A stretch of 64,000 bases of DNA from Ferriphaselus sp. R-1 (GTDB lineage Bacteria; Pseudomonadota; Gammaproteobacteria; Burkholderiales; Gallionellaceae): assembly GCF_000746095.1 (NCBI RefSeq), contig NZ_JQKP01000002.1, forward strand, positions 1 through 64,000. Reading direction: 5' to 3'. The translations under genes were made by a program, and so were the position numbers. The notes beneath the pieces were generated by a model that searched no databases, was not told the origin of the DNA, and saw only the letters and a program-made list of their open reading frames with translations. Positions 49,001 through 57,248 of this stretch are shown here, in pieces; the first letter of the stretch is position 1, and the number at the start of each line of letters is the position of its first letter.

Positions 49001-49106
49001 GACATCCGAACAAGACATGCAATGGCTGTATAGCGAATTGAATATTGACTTGGGCATCCAACATGCTATTACCTACCAAGAAAAATCTCGCAGGCTTGTA
49101 AAGTGA
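46047..49106 (+). CDS. Metallophosphoesterase fused to a degenerate P-loop domain; candidate defence protein
   Basis: The 1019-residue product has an N-terminal calcineurin-like phosphoesterase domain (about 1-290) with its metal motifs intact: D10-x-H12, GD at 47-48, GNHD at 87-90, HH at 204-205 and GHEH at 232-235. A second domain from about 365 has a Walker A-like loop GDEKAGCTS (384-392) in which the usual Lys is Cys390, and a Walker B-like LLLIDNFDE (453-461). The C-terminal 500 residues look all-helical. This resembles a STAND-type sensor with a nuclease or phosphatase effector, but that is inference. ATG 46047 has GGAG upstream. It is alone between 42-bp inverted repeats. Confidence 0.8.
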   Translation: MTAVILHLSDIHIKSPQDPILKRAKSIAACTYSSLPSASRVFIVVSGDIAFSGHADQYALAETFFAEIKNAILDEAKLPVSFVIVPGNHDCDFDKNNSARKMLIKSIDDSDDPEIDTSVIETCTSIQEDFFAFRDALENNPEAHGDSLWRTARFQVDGKSFSFECLNVSWVSKLKEEPGRLFFPIDNYKVQKSDSVDVRLVVLHHPLNWFSQTIYKPFRTFLRQTANIIISGHEHQANVGIVHDAESEKSAFVEGCVLQGEKDLSDSAFNVVILDIEVGQFASTRYAWAGDMYKPTEEGSWADYHDLPAKRANPFPITESFLERLDDPGAFFKHPGQTNISLSDIFVYPDLRKVGNGEDKRRSFISSQRLLSPEVTADGALVEGDEKAGCTSLLFELYRQYHGRGFVPVLINGKELRRTTDAEIHSAISHAVEIQYGKAHVEAFSQLPASQKLLLIDNFDESSMKAADARADLLCALKKRFGHMVVTTGAMFEMREMLDGDASRQLLGLQHYQLQPFGYQLRSQLIERWFSLGADGTVDEAKFIAQCDQAERLMDVVMAKTVVPSHPLYLLTLLQSMEAGRSGDFKESALGYYYQYLLTEAFQNSGVKPNKLTETFQYSAHLAWEFHLHKKSELTKDELREFNERFSKHWVTVDFSRYLDILLDARVLCRSGDDYKFRYPYIYYYLKGHYLSENISDLDIRAYIGHCTEHLYVRDHANTVLFLAHHSNDEFVLNSISSALHGLFRTHAPVTFEGDTTGIKQLIEDAPKLTYSGESPVEHRKRRNELQDQLDDGHDGLCETEESSPELSLLAQMTMLFKTMEILGQVLKNQYAKIPRSRKVALLEDLFNGPLRAIRDFYSYLEKHPDALVAEIDAALLRKGKIENDEDRKAIARRVVASLVQIITFAFVLRAAQSANSDSLSEDVREVVKKNPTLAFKLIELNIILDSPKTIPRQKLKQLHKDVEKDLVASRLLQIMVLNRLYMFKTSEQDMQWLYSELNIDLGIQHAITYQEKSRRLVK

Positions 49107-49178
49107 GTCACTGTAAGTGGAAGGTGTCTGGAATTTTGTGTTAAGCGGCCCTTATTGCATCATGTTCAGATGACCGCT

Positions 49179-49220
49179 ATGGCCGAATTTCAGACATTCG
49201 ATCTTGGATGCCGCCCCAGC
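49179..49220 (-). repeat. Right 42-bp inverted repeat flanking the phosphoesterase gene
   Basis: This copy is inverted relative to 45788-45829 with one mismatch. About 40 bases before it, 49123-49142 reads GGTGTCTGGAATTTTGTGTT, which looks like an insertion-sequence terminal sequence (IS256-like, unverified). Confidence 0.88.
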
Positions 49221-49232
49221 TACATCCTCAGG

Positions 49233-50564
49233 TCACGCACCTGACTTTCTTCCCCGACGAGGTTTCTTGGGCACCTCTGGTGTGTTGTTTGGTTTCTGCC
49301 TGAGGTGATGTTTCAGTATGCGTTCCTGAAGAGAAGAACCAATCGGCACGATCATTTTGGTCTCGGTCATGTCAGTCTCGACAGATCCCTTGCCTCGACG
49401 GATTTCGGTTAGCAATTTCTCCTGTGCCTCGTCTTTGGGCACGATCTCCATACCCTCAGCCAAGGCTCGCTCGAAGGCACAACGCAGGAAATCCTCGTTG
49501 CCCGTAAATGAGACCGTGTGCCAGCTCTTGGCTTTGGCAATCTCGATCAGGCGGTATGCCGACAGCTCGGCACTGCCACCTTCTGCCACGATTCGGTCGC
49601 CGTGATCCGTGATGGAAGAGCGGTCTTTGAAATACAGGATGGCGTATTCGCCCTTGAGCTCGATTCGACTGATGTATTTCGAGAATCCGAACTGGTGGTT
49701 GTACTTGCTCTTGAGTAGCTGACGCAATTCGTGGGCTGCCGCTTCGCCTTCCGTTTGGATAGACCACTCAGCATCCTCGTCGAACTTGGGTGGGTTAGGG
49801 GTTCCAGTTGATAGGGTAGGCTTGGGCGCTGCTGGAATGGCCTTCAGCACCTGCTTTTTCTTGATCTCTTCGTTGACTTGCTTGATTTGGTTGTTCATGG
49901 TTTTTACCTCGCTGTGGAAATAGGCCGCTCTGCCTTCGTGTAGCGAGGGCAACACAATCAGCCCCCTATCAGCGTGTGAGCGGCTATCCACTCGCTGACC
50001 TACGCCTGCCGCTACAAGAGCGGTGTTCGTGTGCCGTTCCCAAATGAGGCGGCATTGTTTAATGAATTCCTGTCCGTCCCAGTCACGACGCTTGGTCTTG
50101 CTGAAACTGAATGGAGCGACCTGCTCACGCTCGCTCATACAGATGTGGCAATGCGGATTGCCCAGCTTGTTGTGGATGGAGTAATCGAAGAAGGAACGCT
50201 CAGCACCGAAGGTCTGACGCGCCTCCTCGATGAAGCCTAGGATCAGTACCTGCTGATCGGCCAAGTCAAGCTCCACCGGCAAAGCAACCTCGATCTCCCT
50301 TCCTACCGTTGCACGACAGTGGGTCTCGTTTTGCTCGATGGTTTCGTAGAGCAAGACTAGATTGGAAAGCTGGGAGTAGTCGGTTTCGTCGCCGTCGGCA
50401 TTCACGAAGCCGGACAGAGCCACTTCACCTTTCCCCCGAAAGTTGTAGTGCTTGCCGCTATGGCGGCACCCAGCCTTCAAGCCACGGCGATAAGCCATGC
50501 CACCCACCGCAGTTCGCCCACGACTGCGCCGGTAGGAATCAATGTGGAGGTGGTAGATCGCCAT
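49233..50564 (-). CDS. MobA/MobL relaxase
   Basis: This 443-residue conjugative relaxase should nick the element at oriT and lead the strand into a recipient. The MobA/MobL fold shows at the start (MAIYHLHIDSYRRSRGRTAV), with candidate catalytic Tyr25 in AYRRG and the metal-binding NPHCHICMS at 136-144. From about residue 270 a second domain resembles LPD7, a module common in large conjugative relaxases (GDRIVAEGGSAELSAYRLIE). The ATG at 50564 has AGGAG upstream. The oriT lies just beyond the start and a small mobilization gene diverges from it. Confidence 0.88.
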   Translation of the reverse strand: MAIYHLHIDSYRRSRGRTAVGGMAYRRGLKAGCRHSGKHYNFRGKGEVALSGFVNADGDETDYSQLSNLVLLYETIEQNETHCRATVGREIEVALPVELDLADQQVLILGFIEEARQTFGAERSFFDYSIHNKLGNPHCHICMSEREQVAPFSFSKTKRRDWDGQEFIKQCRLIWERHTNTALVAAGVGQRVDSRSHADRGLIVLPSLHEGRAAYFHSEVKTMNNQIKQVNEEIKKKQVLKAIPAAPKPTLSTGTPNPPKFDEDAEWSIQTEGEAAAHELRQLLKSKYNHQFGFSKYISRIELKGEYAILYFKDRSSITDHGDRIVAEGGSAELSAYRLIEIAKAKSWHTVSFTGNEDFLRCAFERALAEGMEIVPKDEAQEKLLTEIRRGKGSVETDMTETKMIVPIGSSLQERILKHHLRQKPNNTPEVPKKPRRGRKSGA

Positions 50565-50595
50565 GTGGGCTCCTTTCTTCTTGTTGTTCTGGGGC

Positions 50596-50646
50596 TTGGG
50601 GGTATCCCCCAACGCAGCATTTCCGAAGAAATGCATAAGTGCGTCT
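50596..50646 (+). other. oriT: Putative origin of transfer (oriT), RSF1010-like
   Basis: Two hairpins stand in tandem: TTGGGGG/CCCCCAA (50596-50612) and GCATTTC-CGAA-GAAATGC (50617-50634). The second is followed at once by ATAAGTGCGTCTA, closely like the RSF1010/R1162 nick region (inverted repeat, then TAAATGCGCCCT). A nick between TAAGTGCG and TCT is predicted. It lies between the relaxase gene and the mobilization gene. Confidence 0.8.
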
Positions 50647-50757
50647 AGTCCCTTGGTTCACCTCTTGTACTAATGGATACCGCTCGTCAGTCAAGTCTTG
50701 ACGATTGATTTAATTGATCTATATGGATGAAAGGTCGAATTTGATGAGGAGAGTGGA

Positions 50758-51132
50758 ATGGGATACTCGTATTCGAAACGGCTCGAAGTGATCGAGCAAA
50801 AACGCCAGAAGCTGGAACGGCAACTGGTGGAACTGAATCAGCAGGGAAAGGTGATTTCTGCTCGTGAGCGTGAGACGAAACGCAAGGAACAGAACCGCCA
50901 GAAATATCGCTGGGGCGGATTGATTGAACTGGCAGGTCAACAGAAAAACCGCACACTGTCGGATGAGGTGCTTTTGGGTGCCTTGCTTCAAGTGATGGTA
51001 GTAACCGATGCCGCCACGTTGGAGCGGTGGAACAAACAGGGGGCTGGGCTATTGAAGGATCAGCGGCAGAGCATCAAGGAAAGTGCTGCCGCCCAAGGTT
51101 ACACGCAGGCCGACGTTCGGTCTGAACGGTAA
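50758..51132 (+). CDS. Small mobilization protein, TraD/MobC-like
   Basis: The 124-residue basic protein is mostly helical. Residues 1-50 form a charged coiled coil (RLEVIEQKRQKLERQLVELN) followed by KEQNRQKYRWGGLIELAG and a short helical domain. This pattern fits the small TraD-type accessory proteins of MOBQ plasmids that act at oriT, but the sequence is not diagnostic. GAGGAG lies upstream of ATG 50758. It faces away from the relaxase, with oriT between. Confidence 0.7.
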   Translation: MGYSYSKRLEVIEQKRQKLERQLVELNQQGKVISARERETKRKEQNRQKYRWGGLIELAGQQKNRTLSDEVLLGALLQVMVVTDAATLERWNKQGAGLLKDQRQSIKESAAAQGYTQADVRSER

Positions 51133-51236
51133 AGGGCATGGACTGAGCTCATGCGAAGAGTGGTACTGCTGGCTTAGACCGACCTATATACTTTGGCCTA
51201 CTCTCGCAGATGGTGATTGTGATAGGCTCCCGCTAT

Positions 51237-53384
51237 ATGAACCATTCCAACGAAGCCTTTTCCCGTGTGATTATCGACAGCCAATTATCCAGCCAAGGCT
51301 GGAATCTGTCCGATGGAATCAGTGTGAAATACGAGGTCGTGATGCCTGATGGCACCAAGGCTGACTATGTATTGAATGACCGTCACGGTAGAGCCCTCGC
51401 AGTCATTGAAGCCAAGAGGTTCTCTGTCAGCCCTGATTCCGCATCAGATCAGGCAAAGAACTATGCCCGTCAATTGGACGTGCCTTATATTTTCCTCGCC
51501 AATGGCAAGGAAATCCTGTTCTGGGAGTGGCGTAATGAAGCGTTCGCCCGTCCAGTTAAGACCTTCTTCAAGCAGGATGACCTTGAACGGCGATCTGCCA
51601 CGTTGAAGGTGTCTCGCAAGCCCACCACGGTTCCGATTGATGTCCGTGTTTCTGGTCGAGATTATCAACAGGAGTGCATTCAAACTGTATGCCGTGAGAT
51701 CGAGTCCGGTCGCCGTAAATTACTGATTGAAATGGCAACCGGCACAGGCAAGACCAGAACGGCTGCGGGACTCATCAAGCGGCTGTTCGAGGCTAACGCC
51801 GTCAGTCGTGTTCTCTTCTTGGTTGACCGGATACCTCTTGCCACCCAAACCGAGGAAGCCTTCGCTGAACACCTGAAAGATTTTCCCTGCTATGTGTTGC
51901 GGGCTGGTCGTCGTTTTCAGGATGAGAAACGGATTACCATCACCACCCTGCAAAGCATGGTGAACATCTATGGGGAATACTCGGCGGGCTATTTCGACTT
52001 GGTGATTTCCGATGAGTGCCACCGTAGCATCTATGGGCAATGGAGTGGAGTGCTCAAACATTTCGATGGCATCCAAATTGGCCTAACTGCCACGCCGTGC
52101 ATCAGTGGGCAGGATGCTGAATCGGGCGACGAAGAGGATGCAGAGTTTGTGAAGGACACCTTACGGTTCTTCGAGGTGGACAAGCCGACTTTCACCTACA
52201 AGATGAAGGATGCCATCCGTGATGGCTATCTGGTGCCATATCAGATTTACCGTGCGAAAACGGTCAAGACTGCCTCGGAAGGTGGCTTCCCCGTCAAGCG
52301 GGACGAACTGGATTGGTCAGCGATGGATGCTGACACAAAAGAAGAGTTCAACAAGCTGTTCAAGGAGTCCGACACCATCACGATAGACCCGAATGCCTTG
52401 GAGCGACGATTCACCATACCCGAACGCAACCGTTCCATTGTGCGAGAGTTTCGCAAGGTAATGGATGAGGGGTACATCGACCTTAAGGGCATCCTGAGAA
52501 AGCCACTCTTGGGCAAGAGCATCGTATTCGCCGTCAACAAACAGCATGCCGAAACGCTTGCCAAGATGTTCGACGAAATTTATGCCGATCAAAAGCCGAC
52601 GCCAGAGACACGCTACGCTGACTATGTGATTTCAGGCGTGGGGAAGGATGACACCACTGACGGCTTGAGCAAGATTCGGCGGTTCAAGAAAGAGCCATAC
52701 CCGAAGATACTGGTGTCAGTGAACATGCTGGACACCGGCTTTGACTGTCCAGAAGTGGTCAATCTTGTCTTTGCCCGATTCACCAAGTCGGTGATTCTGT
52801 ATCAGCAAATGCGTGGGCGTGGCACTCGCAAGGCTCAAAACAAGCCGATCTTCACCATGTTCGACTTCGTGGGGGTGGTGGATTACCACGGCGATGGCGA
52901 TGAATATGGTTCGGGCGGTGTCATTACTGAGAAACCGAAAAGACCTCGCCCTCCCCCCAGTAAGGGGGCTTTGGTTGTGGATGTCGATGACCATATCGAC
53001 CCGTTCAGTCGGGGCTGGATGACCGTGGACGAGAACGGCAACATCGTTTTTCCGGAAGCCTCCGAAGAGAAAGCCAGCCAATTAGGCGCTCGTTTCGAGG
53101 CTTGGTTGACTGCACGGGACGATTTAACTCCATCACAGGAAAACCTGCTGCGCATCGTTGGCAGTCAGATTCGGGCGAATGCGGAGCACTGGGATGAGTT
53201 TACCAGTGGGCATTTCGCCTTCCATCCATTCAGCGCCCAAGGTGGCTATGCCAATGCGGTGCGGATATTCGGGGGCGAAGATGCTCTGGAATCCATACTT
53301 GTCAGCCTGAATGCCTCGGTCTACCAGAATGACAATGATGGCGAGGAGCCGGTAAGCTACCAGCCAGCCTCTCCACAACAATAA
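51237..53384 (+). CDS. hsdR: Type I restriction enzyme subunit R (HsdR)
   Basis: HsdR is the translocase and nuclease of a type I restriction system. The 715-residue product starts with a PD-(D/E)xK nuclease (Asp43 and E58-x-K60 in GTKADYVL and AVIEAKR), then an SF2 helicase with Walker A TGTGKT (168-173), DECH (259-262), LTATP, and the C-terminal QMRGRGTRKA motif VI, and a helical tail. It is smaller than classical HsdR (about 1000 residues) but has all motifs. The start is ATG 51237; an ATG at 51210 is the alternative. It leads hsdR-hsdM-hsdS. Confidence 0.92.
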   Translation: MNHSNEAFSRVIIDSQLSSQGWNLSDGISVKYEVVMPDGTKADYVLNDRHGRALAVIEAKRFSVSPDSASDQAKNYARQLDVPYIFLANGKEILFWEWRNEAFARPVKTFFKQDDLERRSATLKVSRKPTTVPIDVRVSGRDYQQECIQTVCREIESGRRKLLIEMATGTGKTRTAAGLIKRLFEANAVSRVLFLVDRIPLATQTEEAFAEHLKDFPCYVLRAGRRFQDEKRITITTLQSMVNIYGEYSAGYFDLVISDECHRSIYGQWSGVLKHFDGIQIGLTATPCISGQDAESGDEEDAEFVKDTLRFFEVDKPTFTYKMKDAIRDGYLVPYQIYRAKTVKTASEGGFPVKRDELDWSAMDADTKEEFNKLFKESDTITIDPNALERRFTIPERNRSIVREFRKVMDEGYIDLKGILRKPLLGKSIVFAVNKQHAETLAKMFDEIYADQKPTPETRYADYVISGVGKDDTTDGLSKIRRFKKEPYPKILVSVNMLDTGFDCPEVVNLVFARFTKSVILYQQMRGRGTRKAQNKPIFTMFDFVGVVDYHGDGDEYGSGGVITEKPKRPRPPPSKGALVVDVDDHIDPFSRGWMTVDENGNIVFPEASEEKASQLGARFEAWLTARDDLTPSQENLLRIVGSQIRANAEHWDEFTSGHFAFHPFSAQGGYANAVRIFGGEDALESILVSLNASVYQNDNDGEEPVSYQPASPQQ

Positions 53385-53396
53385 CAAGGAATCGCA

Positions 53397-55016
53397 ATGC
53401 CTTTGACCGCAGATATGCGTTCGTCTATCGAACAGATTCGTAATTATCTTTATGGCGGCGGTTACCCCGATCCGATGAGCAATGCGGAACAGTTGTCGTT
53501 CCTATTTTTCTTCTACCTCATTGAAGGAATCGACTCTGAGAACACCATGCGGGCTCGGGTGCTGAAACAGTCCTACACCTCGATTTTTGCTGGGGACTGG
53601 CATTTGAGAAATCCACTCAATGCACGCCAGTCGGATGAAACGAGCATCGGGCGAGATCAGTTCAAGTGGTCAGTCTGGGCAAAGGGGATGAGTGGCGAAA
53701 GCCTCGTCCGTTTTGTGCGGGATGAGGTGTTTCCGTTCTTCGACGAAGTTGCCGAACGGTCTGCCTTCAACTTCATGAACGGGGCTCGCCTGACGATAGA
53801 CGAACCGACGGTATTAACGCAGGTGGTCAATCTGGTCGATGGCTTGCGACTCGATCAAGCCGATGCCGACACCAAGGGCGACTTGTTCGAGCATGTGTTG
53901 CGACAAATTAAGCAGGCAGGTGAATTGGGGCAGTTTCGCACTCCTCGCCATATCATCCGTGCCATCGTCGAAATGGTGAACCCGCAAATCGGCGAAACCA
54001 TTTATGACCCTGCTGCCGGAACGGCAGGTTTCTTGGCGGCCGCATACAACCACATCCGGTTAGCCAACTCTTCGCCAAGTGGCATCCACGAGGATGAGTT
54101 GGATGGCAAGAAACAAAGGCGAGGCGTGGGCGACAGGTTGTCTGCCCAGCAGATTGTCGTCCTCCAAAACAGCACCTTCTACGGCAACGATGTTGATCCC
54201 AAGATGGTTCGACTTGCCACCATGAACCTGACTTTGCGGGGCTTAGCGAATGTCAGAATTCTGCTGCGAAATGTGCTCACGACCACCCTCGATTCTGAAC
54301 GCAAGCACGAACTGGGCTTGCCCGATGAAGGCTTCCATGTGGTGCTTGCCAACCCGCCTTTTTCGGGGCGGGTGGACAAGGATCGCATCGTGGATGATGT
54401 GAAGGTCGGCACGACAACATCGACTGAATTACTGTTCCTGAAATATATGCTGGACAGCCTTCGCACTGGGGGGCGATGTGGCGTGATCGTGCCGGAAGGT
54501 GTGCTGTTCGGGTCAACAGGTGCCCATAAGGAACTGCGCCGTCAGTTGATCGAGAATAATACGGTTGAAGCTGTACTTTCCCTGCCTGGGGGAGTTTTCC
54601 AACCCTATTCCGGCGTAAAGACCTCGGTGCTGTTCTTCCGTAAAGGGGGGCGAACCGACAAGGTAATGTTCCTCCATGCCGATGACGACGGCTACAAGCT
54701 GGATGCCAACCATGACACCCCGATTGAACTCGACGACATGCCCATGCTGGCTGAATGCTATAAGGCAAGGAGTGAACGCTGGCAGGAATGGCAAAGCCGT
54801 GATGAGTCGGCGGAATGGACTCACAAGTGGTGGTTTGCACCTTCCGAATCGCTCTATGCGAATGACTTCAACCTGTCTGCTGGGCGCTACCGTCCTATGT
54901 CGCAGTCGGCTATCGAGCATCGAAACCCGAAGGAAATACTGGATGAATTGATGGCTCTTGAAATTGAGATTACAGAAGAAATAAGCAATCTCCTCGCCTC
55001 AATTGGGGGCGATTAA
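53397..55016 (+). CDS. hsdM: Type I DNA methyltransferase subunit M (HsdM)
   Basis: HsdM methylates adenine in the recognition sequence and forms M2S1 with HsdS. The 539-residue protein has an N-terminal helical domain (ending near 150), then the N6-adenine methyltransferase core with motif I DPAAGTAGF (204-212) and motif IV NPPF (319-322), and FYGNDVDPKMVRLATMNL in the intervening region. AAGGA precedes ATG 53397. It is 12 bases after hsdR and two bases before hsdS. Confidence 0.96.
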   Translation: MPLTADMRSSIEQIRNYLYGGGYPDPMSNAEQLSFLFFFYLIEGIDSENTMRARVLKQSYTSIFAGDWHLRNPLNARQSDETSIGRDQFKWSVWAKGMSGESLVRFVRDEVFPFFDEVAERSAFNFMNGARLTIDEPTVLTQVVNLVDGLRLDQADADTKGDLFEHVLRQIKQAGELGQFRTPRHIIRAIVEMVNPQIGETIYDPAAGTAGFLAAAYNHIRLANSSPSGIHEDELDGKKQRRGVGDRLSAQQIVVLQNSTFYGNDVDPKMVRLATMNLTLRGLANVRILLRNVLTTTLDSERKHELGLPDEGFHVVLANPPFSGRVDKDRIVDDVKVGTTTSTELLFLKYMLDSLRTGGRCGVIVPEGVLFGSTGAHKELRRQLIENNTVEAVLSLPGGVFQPYSGVKTSVLFFRKGGRTDKVMFLHADDDGYKLDANHDTPIELDDMPMLAECYKARSERWQEWQSRDESAEWTHKWWFAPSESLYANDFNLSAGRYRPMSQSAIEHRNPKEILDELMALEIEITEEISNLLASIGGD

Positions 55017-55018
55017 TT

Positions 55019-56173
55019 ATGAACGTGGTATTTGGTTCCAATGTCCGCCTTGATGCTGTTGCCAGCATCATTATGGGACAGTCTCCTCCTGGAGAAACTT
55101 ACAACGAACGTGGCGAAGGGCTACCATTTTTTCAAGGAAAATCAGAGTTTGGTTTACGACATCCAACACCGAGGAAATGGTGTAGCGCCCCTGTGAGGAT
55201 TGCCGAGTCTGGCGATATATTAGTATCTGTAAGGGCTCCAGTGGGGCCGACTAATGTTGCCAACACAACGTGCTGTATTGGACGAGGACTCGCTGCTATT
55301 AGAGCCGATCAGAGTAGAGTAATTCCCGAGTTCCTGCGCTTTAAGATGATTGAGGCCGAGTCGGAATTGGCTAGAAAGGGGCAAGGCTCAACTTTTCAAG
55401 CCATTAACCGAGCTGATTTGGCCTCAGTCTCGTTCCCCCTCCCCCCACTTTCGATTCAACAGCAGCATGTCCGAAATCTTTCTGCGGCAGAAAGCATCGT
55501 CCGTCTTCGCCAAGAGGCCGAACGGCAGTCTGCCGAAATGGTGGCGAGTATTTTCTTGGAGATGTTCGGCGACCCATTGAAAAATACGATGGGGTGGGCT
55601 GTAACGTCGTTTGGAGACTTCGGGGATTGTCGCCTTGGGAAAATGCTTGATAAGCAAAAGCAGACAGGGTTGTTCCAGAAACCTTACATTCGAAATATCA
55701 ACGTACAGTGGAATAGTGTTGATATAGATAGTATTTACACGATGGATATATCACCCGAGGAGCAAGAGAGATTTAGATTGCTTTCTGGTGATGTGTTGAT
55801 CTGCGAAGGGGGCGATATAGGGAGAGCTTGTATCTGGACCGGCGAGATTGATGACTGCTACTACCAAAAGGCATTGCATAGACTACGACCTGATCTGAGA
55901 GTGGTGAAACCAGATTTTGTTGTGTGGCTCTTATGGTATCTATCAAAGTCAGGGGCTCTGATGGGATCTTCTGGTCATGCGACCATTCCACATTTGACTG
56001 GTGTTCAGTTGAAATCAATGCAGGTTATTTGTCCTGACATTGAAGTCCAAATCAAATTTGAGAAGAGGTGTCAACAAGTCCGCTCCATCCAAGCCCTTCA
56101 AGCTCAAGCAACAGCCAAAGCACAAGAGTTGTTTGGTGCCCTGCTGGCGAGAACATTTTCCGGCAAAGATTAG
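55019..56173 (+). CDS. hsdS: Type I specificity subunit S (HsdS)
   Basis: HsdS determines the recognition sequence through two target domains. The 384-residue product has the two-part plan: a first target domain (about 1-150) ending in SFPLPPLSIQQQHVRNL, a helical spacer, a second target domain (about 195-340) ending in KSMQVICPDIEVQIKFEKR, and a terminal helix. The repeated PPLSIQQQ/PDIEVQ conserved regions fit. The recognition sequence cannot be predicted. Its stop overlaps the stop of the convergent unknown gene by three bases. Confidence 0.93.
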   Translation: MNVVFGSNVRLDAVASIIMGQSPPGETYNERGEGLPFFQGKSEFGLRHPTPRKWCSAPVRIAESGDILVSVRAPVGPTNVANTTCCIGRGLAAIRADQSRVIPEFLRFKMIEAESELARKGQGSTFQAINRADLASVSFPLPPLSIQQQHVRNLSAAESIVRLRQEAERQSAEMVASIFLEMFGDPLKNTMGWAVTSFGDFGDCRLGKMLDKQKQTGLFQKPYIRNINVQWNSVDIDSIYTMDISPEEQERFRLLSGDVLICEGGDIGRACIWTGEIDDCYYQKALHRLRPDLRVVKPDFVVWLLWYLSKSGALMGSSGHATIPHLTGVQLKSMQVICPDIEVQIKFEKRCQQVRSIQALQAQATAKAQELFGALLARTFSGKD

Positions 56174-57120
56174 CCTGCCGCTGTGGCGGCATCCTGTTCG
56201 TCTTCGGATAAGATGGATTGCCTCAGCTTTTCTGTCAGCAAGTTGACTGCATTTCCGATTGGGTGAGCATTTGGGCTGTCATCGTTAAGCAGCGAATGCA
56301 GGGCATCCAGTCGAGCCCACAATGGATCCAGCCTAAGCATCAAGGTACACAAGTCTTGCCGTGAATACGGATCAGCATTTTGGGTGTCATTCACGGCAAC
56401 TTGGCAGAGGCCAATCGCCAGTACCCCATAACCATACCAAACATCTCCCGCCGCCCTGTCTTTATCTTCACTGCCTGAAAGAAGGGGGTGTTGGTTACCC
56501 TTTGTTATCTCATTCATGGGAGGGAGGGGCAGTTTGTGTAGCAACTGAACCCAAATTTCCCATGGGACATCGGCAAATGCCCGATGCTTATTACCCTTGT
56601 ATCCAAGCAAGTCGAAACTGGCGGAATACTTATCAAGCTCTGCCGAGTCGAATACAGCAGAATCAGTCATTGGCTTCCAAAAGTCCACGGCAGTAATTTT
56701 TCCGGCAAGGGCAGCCCACAAGGGGGTCTTGTATGGCCCAAGGGTATAGAAGCTCGCGGTTCCAGACAGAACCTTGTCTATGCTTTCAATCAGATCCGAG
56801 CTAAGCCTGACATGTCTGCCAAGTCGGTAGGCTGAAAAAGCGGGCAATGTTGCATTGCTGTTCGACTTGTTGCCTTGAAAAATGTTGTTCAAGTCTGACA
56901 AAGCAATGGTTCGAGTACGCTTGGATTTGCCCAGACGCTCGTTCAACAGATCAAGTGTGCCGGTCGAGACGAATGGATCATCATTGCTGGGGTTGGCTAT
57001 TCCAGCATACTCATCGGCCTTCTGCTGAGTGCGGTGGCGAACCCAATTTGCCCATGCCACGGTACGCACTTTTTCCCAATCCTGTATTTCAGGTTGGCCA
57101 CGCCTTCTTGTTGTAGTCAT
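56170..57120 (-). CDS. Protein of unknown function on the element
   Basis: The 316-residue product is soluble and has no recognised motif. It is rich in Trp, Tyr and Asp; the N-terminus (TTTRRRGQPEIQDWEKVRTV) is basic, and the body has GPYKTPLWAALAGKITAVDFWK and many acidic residues towards the end. AGGTG lies upstream of ATG 57120. It is convergent with hsdS and divergent from the ParB/MT-A70 gene. Its 3' end contains a GCCGCTGTGGCGGCAT repeat-like tail, similar to the 42-bp repeats elsewhere in the element. Confidence 0.68.
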   Translation of the reverse strand: MTTTRRRGQPEIQDWEKVRTVAWANWVRHRTQQKADEYAGIANPSNDDPFVSTGTLDLLNERLGKSKRTRTIALSDLNNIFQGNKSNSNATLPAFSAYRLGRHVRLSSDLIESIDKVLSGTASFYTLGPYKTPLWAALAGKITAVDFWKPMTDSAVFDSAELDKYSASFDLLGYKGNKHRAFADVPWEIWVQLLHKLPLPPMNEITKGNQHPLLSGSEDKDRAAGDVWYGYGVLAIGLCQVAVNDTQNADPYSRQDLCTLMLRLDPLWARLDALHSLLNDDSPNAHPIGNAVNLLTEKLRQSILSEDEQDAATAAG

Positions 57121-57248
57121 CAATCACCTGTGCGGAGTTATTCGATAGCGATCTGAATAATGCTTGAGGAAATCGTTTTCTGCAAATGGTTAAATGTCTC
57201 CATCAACAGGGAGTTAACCAGTTGATATTTCACAATAAGGAGAATGTT

